DNA of 64,000 nt from Alentia gelatinosa (taxonomy: Eukaryota > Annelida > Polychaeta > Phyllodocida > Polynoidae): assembly GCA_950022655.1 (NCBI GenBank), contig OX465579.1, positions 76,085,193 through 76,149,192 on the forward strand. The letters run 5' to 3'. Below the pieces are notes generated by a model. That model saw only the letters and a program-made list of their open reading frames with translations. It made no database searches and was not told the origin of the DNA. Positions 1-12,671 of the stretch are shown in pieces. Positions within the stretch are counted from its first letter, which is position 1; each line of letters opens with the position of its first letter. Both the position numbers and the translations under genes were made by a program.

Positions 1-116
1 ACATGTCTGTGACACCATACAGACATTGGGGTTGTCTAGTTTTGTGACAACACAAGTAGATCTGCCCTTAGTAAAAGACAGACCTCAAACATAAGAATTA
101 GACAAATATACATCAT

Positions 117-520
117 GGACCTGCTTCACTAGTTTCGTGACAAAAGTGTTAGACAGACATGAAAAGCGGCACCAACAGTGTAAGCAAGAACGGACAAAAC
201 AAAGTCTGAAGTGAGATTCACACGATGGGATTCATGTACCTCACAGGGTGTTTTTCTGAGACAAATCTTGCTGAGATTCTGTACTCGAACACAATTTCAT
301 CGTATGAATTATATGGATTGATTTTCCTGAGACATGTTTGCCTCCCTGTAATTGTTAAAGACATTTTCCCCTAAAAAGGAACAAAATCGCATGAGATTTT
401 GAGCCCTGGGAGGTACATGAAACGCATCGTGTGAATCCAACTTAATGTCTAGTTCTTATGAAACCGGACACACCATCTAGACGCCATCTAGACATGTCAC
501 GAAACTAGTGAAACAGGTCC
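117..520. repeat. Foldback element with two nested arm segments
   Basis: The outer arms, 117-142 and 495-520, are inverted copies with about one mismatch. A second inverted pair lies inside: about 212-247 (core ATTCACACGATG, then TCATGTACCTC) and about 408-445. The segments between outer and inner arms do not pair well, so this is a decayed foldback rather than a fresh hairpin. No transposase and no convincing target duplication were seen. The last 100 bases of the window carry a loosely similar stretch. Confidence 0.6.
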
Positions 521-1440
521 CAGTTCGGAATAGGCCCTTGGATCTGCGCATAGCGCCCCGCCACCTCCTGGGGAAATGAGGCAGCAGTAACCTTTACATA
601 GAGGTTGGAAGGCGTGCACTCCCCTGTCGGCCCCCTGGATGATTCATGTCGCGCTAGACAAAACACCAGTTATCTTTATTATCAGTTAATGACCTGTCGA
701 GTCGTTAGCGACCAGCTGCGTTAGCACTAACAAAGGCACCTGTCTGCCCACCGTACCTCTCCCCTACTACCGACTACACCTGTGTGTTACCTGAGTCTAT
801 ATGTTACTGCTGGAGGCCTGCCTACCTGGGCCGGTGTCACAGTCTCAGACGTCCACTCGAAAGATCATCCGGATGACACTTTTGCGTATAATGCGGATAA
901 ATTTGAGTAAAGTGCTCGACTGGGGATAGGTTTTCTCGATTGTTTTATATGTGGAAGAAAGTATAGTAAGATATGGGAATCGTATGGATTAAAGAAGAAT
1001 AAAAACCAATAAACTATAAACGTATTTGGCCTATTTATACTGAGTATAGGTACATCTATGCTACAGACCGTTTGAGGGCACCTCTCAGTGTTAGCCAGGG
1101 TACAATGGTTTAACCTTTTATATAGATAACTAAAAAGCAAATTTGATGTGTAAATAAACTACAAACAACTTTCGACCTTCACATAACGAAAACGCAGTTT
1201 CCTGTTTTGAGAGAAAACAGTTCATGAGGTGTAGTAAATTGTTCATGGTATAGATTCGTCTGCAACAAGCTGCTGCCAATGAAATACACTTTTTCTATTT
1301 TTTGTGTAGATTTCACTCACTCTGCCTCGAGTCATACTATAACTACAGTACTGATAATAGGATAATGATCCATACAGCAGTTAGGTTGATACAGAATGAT
1401 ACATATCAGATCAGTTGTTTGAACACTCGGGTAATGCATA
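521..1440. other. Non-coding stretch
   Basis: The first third is somewhat GC-richer (about 540-830) and the rest is AT-rich. The only long reading frame is 91 codons on the minus strand at 865-1140, with no domain, leader or splice signal that stands out. Nothing here could be called. Confidence 0.4.
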
Positions 1441-1443
1441 GAC

Positions 1444-1712
1444 AATAATCGATGGTTCTGTGGACAGGCGCCCGTAAACCACGAGAGGTTGGCTCCTAGT
1501 AATACGCGAGCGAGTGTATTACGACGTCAACCGCGAGTGGTTTACAGAGCTGCCTGTCCACAAAATCATCATTTGTTGCATTTATTATCCATCTTTTCTA
1601 AAACATTAAACCCAGTAATTGCCATGTTAACGGATACAATTCTAGGAACTATTTCTTTGCTCTATAGCGAAAGGGACTATTTTTCCCGTATACCACGGCT
1701 TTGAGGCCGTAT
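1444..1712. repeat. Dispersed repeat, copy 1, with 100-bp palindromic head
   Basis: It aligns along its length with 4921-5178. Both start at AATAATCGAT, share a block with GGTTTACAGAG and GCCTGTCCACAAAA, and end with short tandem units built on CCGTATACCA. In this copy the head, 1461-1560, is a palindrome with about 50-base arms beginning TGGACAGGC and ending GCCTGTCCA. It is non-coding and the superfamily is unknown. Confidence 0.65.
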
Positions 1713-4305
1713 ACCACAGGTTTGAATCCGTATACTACAGTTATGGTATTTGACAGGTTTTATACAATGGGTAGTGGTTTACTGAAGCCCCATACATTTT
1801 CAATGGGGGCTTTGTATACAATGGATAATAAATAAGTATAGGCTGTTTGTGCAGAGGGAAAAAAGGGTATAGCCTCAGTAAAAGGAAGACAAATGTGAGA
1901 GTACTCATCCATGTTTTTTGGGGGGTTTTCTTATTAATAGAAAATAACACATGTGTAGGGTAACATGCCTTTTTCAGATCAATGTATGAAAATAGCTTAT
2001 TCCATCCCCCCATAGAATGTGGTTACCATGGCAACCTATTTCAAGACGGTTATCATAAGTGAAGGGAATAGGTAACCTTCACAGAGAAGGTTACAGAAAC
2101 AATCATTTTATGGGATTATAATGTCCAGAACTGAATAAAATATAATAACCATGTTTTGTACTATGGAAACAAACTTTTGGCTGCCATGGTAATGTGGTTA
2201 ATGAAATATTTGTGAAAATGTTAGCAACCATTAGAACTCATCAAGACGGTAATTTTTTAGGTGTCACCTGTTTATATTGATAGCAAATAACATTAACTAT
2301 ATGTTATCCGCAAGTTTGTAGAAAATTACCTTTAACAGTTTCTTTATATTCTATTACAATATCATCGTAATATCATTTAACTAGCATGATTGAAGTTAGA
2401 TATGTGTTCAACATGAGGTTGAGAACATCATACTCAATTTATTGAAAATTATATGAATGTGCATGTACTTTGAAAATCGTTGTTGGGGCAAAACGATCTT
2501 ATCTTGCGCTTGCTTGTTGCCGAATTATGGACCCGACCCCGGACCCACCTCCCCACTGACAAATCTGTGTGGGCTGAATTTGTCAAAAGCCTATTTTAGT
2601 CGTTGGTGCATGTACAAAGGCTAATAAAAGAGATACAGTGATTTATCAGCATGTTTCTGCTTCCTCAACTTTCGATGGATGCTTTCTGTGAAAATGTCAG
2701 TGGGCAGCTACTGACTAATTTATCGGTCCCGGAAGTCGGCTAATAGGAAATATGCAAAAGATGCCACTCGGACTGTTTAGTGCGTTGGGCGTTTGAGACT
2801 GTGACACCGGCCTATTGCGGGTTCGGTGCTAACATCCCCCTGACAAGAGTAGGTGGCAGGTGGGTGGTGGTCGTTGGGAACGAGGGAATGTCCGGATCCT
2901 AGCCAAATGTGGAAGGTTCTGCTGAGTCATTGTGGGCTGGTGAAAGCGGACCATATGATTAATGACGATGTAAACGAGGTATGGCCATGTGTGTAGATTG
3001 GTGTTCTTTACGGGGAAGCTAGAATCGAGGGTACTTGGAGAAGGATTTACTGCCTGTCAATCTAGTCAGATTGCTGTCTCACCGCATTCATTGAAACTAG
3101 GGTAATGCTACTGTACATCCCCGGATATCGAGCATAAAAACCTCCCATAACATTATCTCATAGGAGTTAAGGTTTTAGTGATATATACACAATATACACT
3201 CGCTATATATATGAATGACCGTTATATCCGAGTAGTTGACAGGCAGTAATATCCACGCGAAAGCGAGGATACTAAGTCGTCGCCAATACGGTACCGCTGT
3301 CACGGTTAAAATCCTACCAATTATGCTTGTATGTTTCTCTATATTCTGTTTGTATGAGGAACTTTTACAACGACTTGAAACAAAACCTACATCTCCATCG
3401 GTTTTTCTAGTACCTTAAGGCCGGGCACCCACCAGTCACGACACGCTCCACAAGCTTTACGACACACTCCGACACTTAATTTCTGTGTCATAGCCTTGTC
3501 GCAGCATTCATGCCGGAATGGGTCGTGACGGTTTTTGCCGCAAAAAGGAGACCAAGGGACCAACACACACTACGACACAATAAAAAAAAGGCGGGAGCGA
3601 GTCATAAAAGACAAGGGGAAATATATAAAATAATCAATATCAATGGAACACAAGATAATAACCACCGAAAATATAATTTTGTTCAATGTATTTTTTAATT
3701 TTTTTTTATTTGGGTTTATTCATCAAATTGTGGAGTACACCAGGTCTTCCATTTGACTATGCAGGTAGAAAGTTCTCTCTATAGAATGACCTCTTGGCGC
3801 CCTCTAGCACAACATATAGAATAAGCCAGTTAAAAGAAAACAATAACTAGTAAATTAGAAAAAAGAAATATATAACCTATATCACCAGAACTGTCTTACT
3901 TTCCCTTTACCGATTACTCAAATGCGGCTAATGTCTCAAGATTCTGAACTGCGGCATTCCTGACCTTAACGATATGGCTCCGATTTTGTCTACGATGCAC
4001 CTCCCGATAAAAGAAATCTAAATCGCGTGGGAAGGTCATTTAATATCGGGGTAGTCTCTGCGATTAAGTTTCTGCGATTACGCACCGAAATAACTCCATT
4101 ATGCGTGGTGGATTAACATGTCTAGACATATGTTTACGATTGTGCACCTTCCCGATATGTCTACGATATTTGCCTTTTGTATCGGTGCCATATCGGTAGG
4201 TCTAATTTCTATCGGAGTAGGTGGACGCCAGGCCTTATGGTGCCTACTTATAAATCTAATCTTGGTCGATGCCCTAGTATATATTGTAGCAGGGGAGTGC
4301 CGATT
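1713..4305. other. AT-rich non-coding stretch
   Basis: Reading frames are short (90 codons or fewer) and show no recognisable motif. A weak third relative of the foldback family at 8.58 and 51.4 kb may lie near 3183-3265, where TATACACAATAT and GTAGTTGACAGG occur, but it is too diverged to call. The exception is the X-box at 2022. Confidence 0.4.
2022..2035. promoter_or_regulatory. Perfect palindromic X-box (RFX-type site)
   Basis: The 14-mer GTTACCATGGCAAC is an exact match to the symmetric X-box bound by RFX factors, which control ciliary genes in animals. It sits in AT-rich DNA with no recognisable promoter or exon close by, so function is unproven. The match itself is seen directly. Confidence 0.4.
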
Positions 4306-4425
4306 CCACCCCCGGTGGTTGGGACAGGTCCACCGCTGGTGGATAGGACAAGTACACCTCCGGTGGGTGGGACAGGTCCACTGCCGGTGGATGGGACAGG
4401 TCCACCGCTGGTGGACGCTGTGACG
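4306..4425. repeat. Minisatellite of about 24 bp, roughly five units
   Basis: The unit reads approximately GGACAGGTCCACCGCTGGTGG with small variations. Because 24 is divisible by three, the array stays open in several frames and gives an eight-residue peptide repeat around GPPLVD. I regard that as a by-product, not a gene. Confidence 0.75.
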
Positions 4426-4920
4426 TCATTACTTGGCTACAAATACAGCGAGCGCCGGCCAGTAAAAGCCAGTCGGCTGCACCAGTTCTTTGATTGAGGT
4501 CTGGCTGAAACTAAGCACACTCTAACTTTTCTGTCTGGTAATATAGTCAGGATTGTTTCACTACTGATGATTTATTGTACATGTTTTTTGTTACAATATA
4601 ACGAGTTAATCACTTGTGCACTTTAATTCACGGTGTTAAAGTAAATGAAAGGAAAGGAAATGAAAGAGCTATATGAGATATATATATATAAGATATATTT
4701 ATCATATCATGAACGTTCGATACAAAGATGTCTGTGTGTGGGGGGATGGGCATAGCTTACACACAATAGGGAATGCACCCGATACACTCCGACATAGTCT
4801 GGCCTCTACGAAGAATCGGACATATTTGTAGGAGTTCTTGTAGGGCAATGTATCGGTAGGGTGTGAGTAGTGTATATAATTGTGGGTTTTATTCTGGCAT
4901 AGAATGTATATATATATAAT

Positions 4921-5178
4921 AATAATCGATTGTCTTGCCGCAAACCACGTGAGGTTGACACATAGTAATGCATGAGCGCTGCCGAGTGTATCACTACGGT
5001 AGGTGCCTTAGGTTTACAGAGCCGCCTGTCCACAAAACCATTGTTTGTTGCATTTTTTCCCCATCTATTCCAAAGATATAAAACCCAGGAATTGTCATAT
5101 TATAGTGTAAATCAATAAGGACTCTGTTTTTCAATTTTCCAGTATACCATGGCTTTGAGGCCGTATACCAAGGATATA
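4921..5178. repeat. Dispersed repeat, copy 2
   Basis: This is the second copy of the family at 1444-1712, in the same orientation. The shared tail runs through TTTGTTGCATTTTT, the AAACCCAG block and TTTGAGGCCGTATACCA. The palindromic head is more eroded than in copy 1. The two copies are about 3.5 kb apart. Confidence 0.65.
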
Positions 5179-5189
5179 CCATTTTGGAA

Positions 5190-6917
5190 CTCTGAGCTCT
5201 TTCATTGAAGATTAAGCTAATGTTTGTTTTTGATCTTGTAGCAACAGAATTCTAAAGGTTTTTACCCGCCCGAGCTGAAAGGTTACAAAGAAACTTAAAA
5301 CCCTATCGGCTTCATAAACTCTCAACAGTCAATTTGTATAACACCAGATTTCTCACATTTACTGATCAAATTTTCGTGATCAATTTCTGGATATTATCGA
5401 ATATCTCCAAAATATAAATCCACGTTAGTCACTTAGTATTACAGTTAGTTAGAGGGAATCGCTTTGATAATTGTCAATATTGTAAATGAAAAAGTGGGGT
5501 GCCACTCTGAATTGTAGGATACACCTTTAAGAGTTTTCTGGTAGTGTATTTGATTATATTCACCTCTGTAATTACTTCTTTAATTGTCCTGAAAACTGCA
5601 CATGGGAGAGGGACAGTCATTTAATTAAAAAAGAAACAACTGGAAACACCACCAAAGCTGAAGGTCGCTAAGTTTTGTGGGAACATACTAACATTGAGAG
5701 AAACACTAGTCTATGAGGGAATACGTCCATGATTGGCTTCACGAAGCCATCAAAGTCTCAGCAGGGGAGTGTAGCAGGTGGCTATTGAGCAGATCTAGAT
5801 GTGGTATTTATCATGTGCGGGTCCCTAGTGCTCCCATTTATCCCCACACCCTACCGCCCCAGACCCTATCCAATTGTTCCTTCAACCGCTCCTCCATAAT
5901 TCTGTATATAGTCTGTTGTTTGTTCCCTGTCTACGATTTACATTTTGTTTGTAAATTTATTCTTTTCTTGATATCATCTATTTCTATTCGACCCTTCTGT
6001 ACACTATTCAGATGAAATGGCCTGAAAATGATTTAGTTCTATTGGCCCGACTACCTTACACCATCTGTAAAGAAAATAGAATTGAAGAAAACAAATGTCT
6101 AAGTCTATTCGTCGATATTTTTGTTTATACAGATTTCCTCTTCCCACAACGGTCAATGCCCTCTAAGGCGAAATGAGCATGCTATGGTGGCATAGGAAAA
6201 GGTTCCTGGCAAGGACCAGCAAGCTTTCAATGATACGCAACTATAAAGCAGTCAGTAGTATATCTATCTCCGGTCCTGAAATAAAGAAATCCCCTGAATA
6301 GCAAGGTGAGAGAATAGTCATGTAGTATGAAAGGAGAACGGGTCTGCTTGTCATTCCCAGAAAAAGCCCATGAGTCCCTATAAATGTGGAACCCCTTCCA
6401 GCGGGCTGCTACCTTTTGGCTTTATCAAGCCGTCCTTCTAGCTATGAACGTATGTCCTGTTCATTCGTTTGCTGTTCTAAATAAAACGAGAATAATAACT
6501 GTGGAAACAAATCGATTTAAATCCTGCTGTTTAATCATTTTGTTGCTGATGTCTTTGTTGTCATTGGGGGCGGAATTTTTCTCCTAAGTTGTCACGGTTT
6601 TTAGGGAATTAACGGAAATAACGGTTATAAACGGAAATCTTATTTTCCACTTGATTATTTGAGTTTTAGTTTATCATATGCTAATGATGAATTAAAGCAG
6701 ACAAACAATTGATGGCCCATTGATAACTTGAGCCTCAACGAAAAGAATCAATTATAAGGCTATGATATTATGGCAGGGTTTCATACAAGATAGTCCTTAG
6801 CCTAAGAGACTACGATACAGACTTTCCTGTATTTTGAAAACAGAAATAAAAGGAATTACCTTGACAGGCGAAACTGAACATAAAATTCGATTTGAACAAT
6901 ATTCTGAAGGTAACAGT
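5190..6917. other. Non-coding stretch
   Basis: The longest frame is 5713-6015 (+, 100 codons). It has a hydrophobic C-terminal half but no start context, splice signal or domain I recognise. No repeat seen elsewhere in the window falls in this interval. Confidence 0.35.
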
Positions 6918-6920
6918 ATC

Positions 6921-7977
6921 CACTGCACGAAAACCACCATTTTACATATATATACGGCATAGCGATAACGCACGTATCGGCTGTATCGTGGCCTGTTTAT
7001 ACTTGTATACACCTCTCATACGCGTCTGCGTTTCGGGCGTCTACGAGACAGTTTCCATATGTAGACGTGCGCGACTTGGCTGTCTTTCACGTCTGGCGTA
7101 TTTAAGATAAAACATACTCTGCGCAATATATATACGCCAGGCGTATATATGATACCAAAAAAAAAAATTGCGACCCGCGGCCCGCCCCGTCCTGTGGGTG
7201 TTGGTAGAGGGTGCACCAACACTGACCCGCCACCTGCGACCTCCCAACACCACCCCCCACTGCCCCCCCGACACCCCACCACCCCACCACCATACACTCA
7301 CTCTACCCACAGTGAAGTCCTGGTACACGCCCCCCGCCTCCCTGCAGACGGATTAGCGGCCGCTCGGGGTGTGAAAGATGATTTCAGTCCTGAGGGCGGG
7401 CGGCTGAGCGGGTGGCTGTGAGGGTGGCGGCGGCATTCACACTAGTCTAACAAGGCGGGGGCGGAGTCGGAGTAGGAGTCGGAGTCGGGAGGAGGACTTC
7501 AGGCGCACAGAGACACTGGGGGGAGGTGATTATATAGTAAGCTTGACTGGCCACACATTGAAATGGTGTTTTAAAGTTTTTAAAAAATCAGAAAAACGGT
7601 AAAAAAACAACTTAATGCATGGTTTATTATGTGTAATTAATCCATTTATACTCAATCAAGTTTTATAAAGGTTTTATAAAATAAATTGGTAGTATAAGAT
7701 TGCAATTTTCATATAATACAGACTTGGATGGTTAATGGCAAATGGAATATGCTACCACTGATGTCCCCAAGTGGCAGAGGTCGGAATTATTGGATAGTGG
7801 CGTAAATAAATAGAATCAGGCGTATATATGACGTTTATAAGACCACACCATGGACATGTATATACGCCACTAGATAAGGAGTCTACGAGACGTCTAATAG
7901 GTCTAACTTCTAGACGCAAAATCCTACTGTTAGACGCGTTTCGAATACATATGTAAAGTGGTAAGTTTCGTGCAGTG
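6921..7977. mobile_element. Non-autonomous CACTA-like (CMC) DNA transposon, copy 1
   Basis: The element is 1,057 bp. Its ends are inverted repeats of about 28 bp starting CACTGCACG and ending CGTGCAGTG. It is flanked by a 3-bp duplication, ATC at 6918-6920 and 7978-7980. A sister copy lies at 62175-63240. The subterminal zones are packed with GCGTATATAT, TCTACGAGAC and TAGACGC motifs in both orientations, as in subterminal transposase-binding arrays of CMC elements. The middle is a GC-rich block (about 7175-7500) with no transposase; frames of up to 95 codons there are compositional. CMC assignment rests on the CACTG terminus plus 3-bp TSD and is inference. Confidence 0.8.
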
Positions 7978-7980
7978 ATC

Positions 7981-8574
7981 TAAAAACGGCAATAAAACCT
8001 AGAGATGAAATTCCTTACATTTCATCTTAATTTCGTGTCTCCATGTCTCAATGATGATTTTTGGCTTTCTTTCCATATGAAAACGAAATATCATATATGG
8101 ATCTATTTCATTGCTCATCAAACTCCAAATTCTCTTTATTTTCTGCTGACAATATACAGACAGAAAAGGATAGACGATAGAAAGCTTAAGAAGAAAGTTC
8201 GTATCAGACAGAACACATAATTTTGAATATAAGACTAAGAGCAAATTTCTTGTGTAAAGCCGCTGTTCCAGCGACCAAAATATTATAGGAAGATACCAGG
8301 GAGGTGTTTAGACATCCGAGAACGAATATGACTGTATCCATGGCTACGATTAGGACTTAACAATTCGATACTGACTAGCATATTCGTGTCAGTCCGTATT
8401 TTATACCGAAATGATCAAATGCTTATCGTTCAAGCCTTCTGGTCGTAGTTGAAGACATGTCCTATAGTGGACAACCAATCAGGTTGAGTTTTAAAGTAAC
8501 ATGACTAAACACTAAGAATGTCTTTAGTTAATGATCAAAGATGTTCCTAGTGGAGGAAAAATCTTGGTGGAGGA
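7981..8574. other. AT-rich spacer between elements
   Basis: Overlapping antisense frames of 71 and 81 codons at 7999-8244 oppose each other and have no features. No motif was recognised. Confidence 0.3.
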
Positions 8575-8645
8575 TATACACAATATTACCATGATTTCGA
8601 ACTGAGAGGCCGTCTTCTCCGCGTAGTTGACGCGTAGTAAAACTC
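8575..8645. repeat. Left arm of a small foldback family
   Basis: It shares TATACACAATATTACC, ATGATTT and CTCCGCGTAGTTGA-type blocks with the complete foldback at 51361-51485. Only the left arm is recognisable here. Confidence 0.5.
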
Positions 8646-8755
8646 ACCTTTCTAGTAACTATTACTCACCTTTCAAGTATTTATTACCATATGGCATCAT
8701 TTGCTCGTCATATATATCAGTAAAGTACCTTTGATTTGTGTTCTACCCACCCTTA

Positions 8756-9268
8756 TGCCCCAGCCACACTGGCGTAAAAAACGGCGCTTTTCCGTGTACG
8801 CACGTCTGCGTTTCTCTACGCATTTTGAAATGTACAAATGCGTTCTGACACGCGGTAAAACGCAGAAAAGAAAGTCAGAATGCGTAAAGAAACGTAGTAA
8901 AAACGTAGAAATATCGTGGTATCAGAATGAGTTTTAAAATGTTTAAACTTATCTCTACGCATTTTAAATGCGTAAATGAACGCGGTAAAAACGCCACAAT
9001 GCGTACAGAAGCGTAAATAAGCGTTGATGAACGTTGAGAAACGTAATAGAACATAAATCAAAGTCAACAGATACGTTCTGAATCCGTAGCCGATAATTGG
9101 TACCCACTATCTGAAAAACGTAATAAAAACGCCAGAATTTACGCCAGTGGGACTGGAATGCGTACTAAAATATAAATGCGTTGGATTTCCGTAGCTAATA
9201 CGCGGAACTCTCGATCTTTCAAATACGTTGAAGAAACGCCGTTTTTTTACGCCAGTGTGACTGGGGCA
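8756..9268. mobile_element. 513-bp TIR element (MITE) with TTA duplication
   Basis: The termini TGCCCCAGCCACACTGGCGT and its inverted partner are about 30 bp long with one or two mismatches. They continue into AAAAACGGCG. TTA at 8753-8755 and 9269-9271 is the apparent target duplication. The interior is saturated with short GCGTA, ACGCAG and AACGTAG units in both orientations, and an internal TIR-like copy occurs near 9137-9165. There is no coding capacity. A TTA duplication would fit PIF/Harbinger but the terminal sequence does not obviously match, so the superfamily is left open. Confidence 0.75.
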
Positions 9269-9271
9269 TTA

Positions 9272-12200
9272 ACCTGGTGACCGACAACGTTCCCCTGGTA
9301 TACAAATCTCAGAGAGGGTTCCAGAGATAGGTGCCCACTGTGTCAAGGGATAATGATCACTTTCACATGAAAGATATCACCAGGAGCAATCTCCCCTGCC
9401 CAGGGTACAAAATTTCCGACCCGGTAACCCTGCCCATTTGAACACTTTCCCTGGGACTCTTGTATCAATGTGACTAAGTCTGTGCCTCAGGGGGACAGTT
9501 TTCGGTGACGATTGCCCCTTGTGCCAGGTTTGTTTTAGAGGAAAGGGACCCCATCAATCAGACATGGAATTATTTGTTGTGTTCCAATTCAGAACATCAA
9601 AAGGGATCGGACTCAGGAGGTAGAAAAATCCCTCTGCGTGAATTTAGCCTTGCGAACAAAATACATTGAATACAAATCAAAATCAGGTTCATTTTGTCAT
9701 TGATCATTTTTCCTGAAGTCACTCGATAGGGGCTGAATAAACAAGGGTGTTTTGACTACAAGAATAACTTTTCATGTCTCACCACATTCACCGCACCATC
9801 GACTGTCTTTTTGTAGAAAGTGAACATAAATCATTTTCGTCGGGTCATTGAAGTCATCACATTGTTTTGTGACATTATACAAAGATATGGATAAATTATG
9901 GCAGGTACAATGGATTAACGAGGTTGATTTTACATCTTATTTTTAAGATAACGGCAGTTTGTAATTGGCCGCCTCACATCAACACGTTTCCCTTGCTTAT
10001 TTCCGAAATTCATGGTATTCCATATTTACTCGCATTTCATTTTATCCCGCAGGCCTGGATGACCTCATGTAAATTTGATCAATAGTATACTTCCATATAT
10101 TCAAAAATAAATCTGTAGTTTAAATGCTCTCTCATATAAGAAGCAGTTGGTATGTATCAGTATATCAATGTTTTGTTTCTGTGTTACACTTTATATGTAG
10201 CTATTACATCACATATATTTGATCTGATTGTATACAGTTTCACTGCCGGAACAAAGCAAACCAGCTTTCTGACGACCAGAAAAAAAGATTCAAAAGATAA
10301 AGATCTTCTGTTACCTGACGGCCAAGCTGACTAGTCAGCCATGTAGCTGAAAGACTCATCTTTCTGAGAACTCCTTGTTGCCATGCAACACGGTGTCTTA
10401 AAGTAGTGAGGACGACTGAACAAATCCTCACCGGCTGTACAAAGACAGACATTACTGCCGGCCCCCTTCACCCGCCCGCCACCTGGTGGTAAGTAGGCTA
10501 ATCACACCTTGAACGCCAACTTTATCCTCTCTTAATCCAGGGGAGCTGGATCAGGGAAACTGTGCACGCTTTTACCAGTTAGTCTCTCCAGGGGGCATTG
10601 TTAGCCTACTACAGATACATTCAGCATGAGATCTAGAAAGATCTTGGACTGCGGAAGTTCAAAAGGTTCATGCTCCTAAATTAACGGTTGAGGAATGCAT
10701 GACCATACCATATTCTTTATTCATCCCAATATTATAGTTTCGTACGTTAAAGCAAGGGATGGCTCGTATTATGCATAGAAATATCTAGAAATGTGGTTTG
10801 TACCAAGGATCGGAGGGCGGAATCATTGGTAGGTAAAGTAAAGATTCTGATGGATTAATCAAATATACTCCTCTTTTTGGAAAGGCCTCCCAGTCTCACA
10901 GTCGACAACCGTATTATAAATGTCATTTGGTAAACCGGTGTGCAGTCCGTGGCCACCACCAAACGACTTCATGAGAACACATGTAGTCGATGCCGTTTTC
11001 GTCACCCAATGGAAACGGGCTTGGTGTGTGATCATACCCCCATCCCACACACCTCACTTTACTTAGAATCTGCTATACGGTCACACGCATCACCATAAAA
11101 AGCCTTTCTTATGCCGGGGCAACACCAAGCAATACCACCAACAAAAATGGCGTGCGTGGGAGCTATTATTTCATATTTCACCTGAATTTTGCTTCTGAGA
11201 CACTAAATTTTTGGTAGGAGATGTTATATAATATATCACATGCATGGCATTGTGTGTGTCTATTCCGGAGATTGCTGCCTTGGCTTGCTTGGTGTGTCCA
11301 TGAATTCGAACTCCCTCACCATCATTCTGCTGCGTGTTATTTTACTAACTTTCCGTTTAAACTATTCCCGTTGGGATTTTGCCAACCTTGCATGGTGTGA
11401 GTGATATTTGTTGATTGCCTACAGAATGCTTACAGAGGAGTTTTATCTTATAAATCACCACCCCTCCTGACAGCACCATGCAGTAGTCAGTTTTACCACA
11501 GGATGAAACTACAACAGTTTCCGTATGTATAATTTCGGCGTGGACAAGGCACTGCAGGTGTAGGCATGCCCAGCGTAATGGACGTCATGTCTATACCTGC
11601 TGCTGTACTCGTCAGGTGTAAACGCTTATTTACCACTTTTTACGCCACTGTCCGATTATTCCCATCTCTGCACATAGGGGACTCTACAGGGACCTTTACA
11701 TTTGTCATTTGTCAGTTCATGGAGATTCCTAACTTATATCACTAATTCTAATGATAGAATCTCTCTAAAACATGATTTCTTGATCAATTATAAATAATGA
11801 ATCTATCATTCTGATGTGGTTTTTTTTGTTTCTTAAAGTGGTTGATACAGGAAAATGTAGATTTTAACGTTTATTGATACTTTGTAGTCGGAATACAGTT
11901 AATGAGACGGTTCTTGGTTTAGTTGCCATTTCTTCAGGTATGCTGTGCCTCATTTTCTAGGACTAAAGTAGATATTCAGAGCAAGGTAAATTGTCATGTA
12001 ACTTTGGCTATTTTTATTATATAAGTATAATATTAATCTTTAATTGAGTTGATGTGTAGACTTGCAGATATGAGATTACAACAAGAGTAAAGGACAATGC
12101 TTAGGGGTTTATGGACTCTATGATTGTTTTTATTCTAGTTTGTATATAATTGTATTATTTATAAACCGTATACGATATAAAAAATATTATGATAGTTGAT

Positions 12201-12580
12201 CCTAAATATCTATATCAATTAGTACCCCTTACTGGATGAGTTTATGTCTCATCGCCCATCCAACAGGTTGAATCATTGTTCGTACGATGGGATTGGTGCA
12301 ATGTAATACGCCAACGTTGGTGCACTTTATACGTGGGACCCCAAATATGAACATTACACGTGCGTTCGTTAGCACATCATAAACAGCTTGCATATATATG
12401 CCACTTATGCGGTATTACAATATAGGGCGTTGTATAAGACTATGAACAGATGTGGTGTTCATAATTGGTAAATAAGTGTAATTTACTTTTTAAAGAGAAG
12501 ATAATTAGAAGGTCTTATTATTATATACCTATGGCTGTATCATGTGCGTATACTGCCCGCTCCTACCCATGGCGTATTTA
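9272..12580. other. Non-coding stretch
   Basis: A 3.3-kb interval of AT-rich DNA. Short frames occur at 10152-10334 (+), 10240-10452 (-) and 10859-11050 (-); none has a leader, domain or good splice site. No repeat unit found elsewhere was recognised. Confidence 0.35.
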
Positions 12581-12582
12581 TA

Positions 12583-12609
12583 CCCGTACGGCACACTGTG
12601 CCGTACGGG
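12583..12609. repeat. Perfect 27-base palindrome
   Basis: Arms CCCGTACGGCACA and TGTGCCGTACGGG flank a single C. It lies 63 bases upstream of the long hairpin at 12672 and may be part of the same foldback unit. Confidence 0.6.
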
Positions 12610-12671
12610 GTATGTGATCACGTGACTAAATAAAATATCGCCATTTTTAGGTATATAATAATACAAAAACA

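Noticed and set aside
4118..4497. Two overlapping plus frames with GPPLVD-type repeats
   Set aside because: By-product of the 24-bp minisatellite.
7016..7421. Several 60-95-codon frames, Gly/Trp- or Pro/Thr-rich, on both strands
   Set aside because: They lie in the GC-rich core of a non-autonomous CMC element and are not shared in frame with its sister copy.
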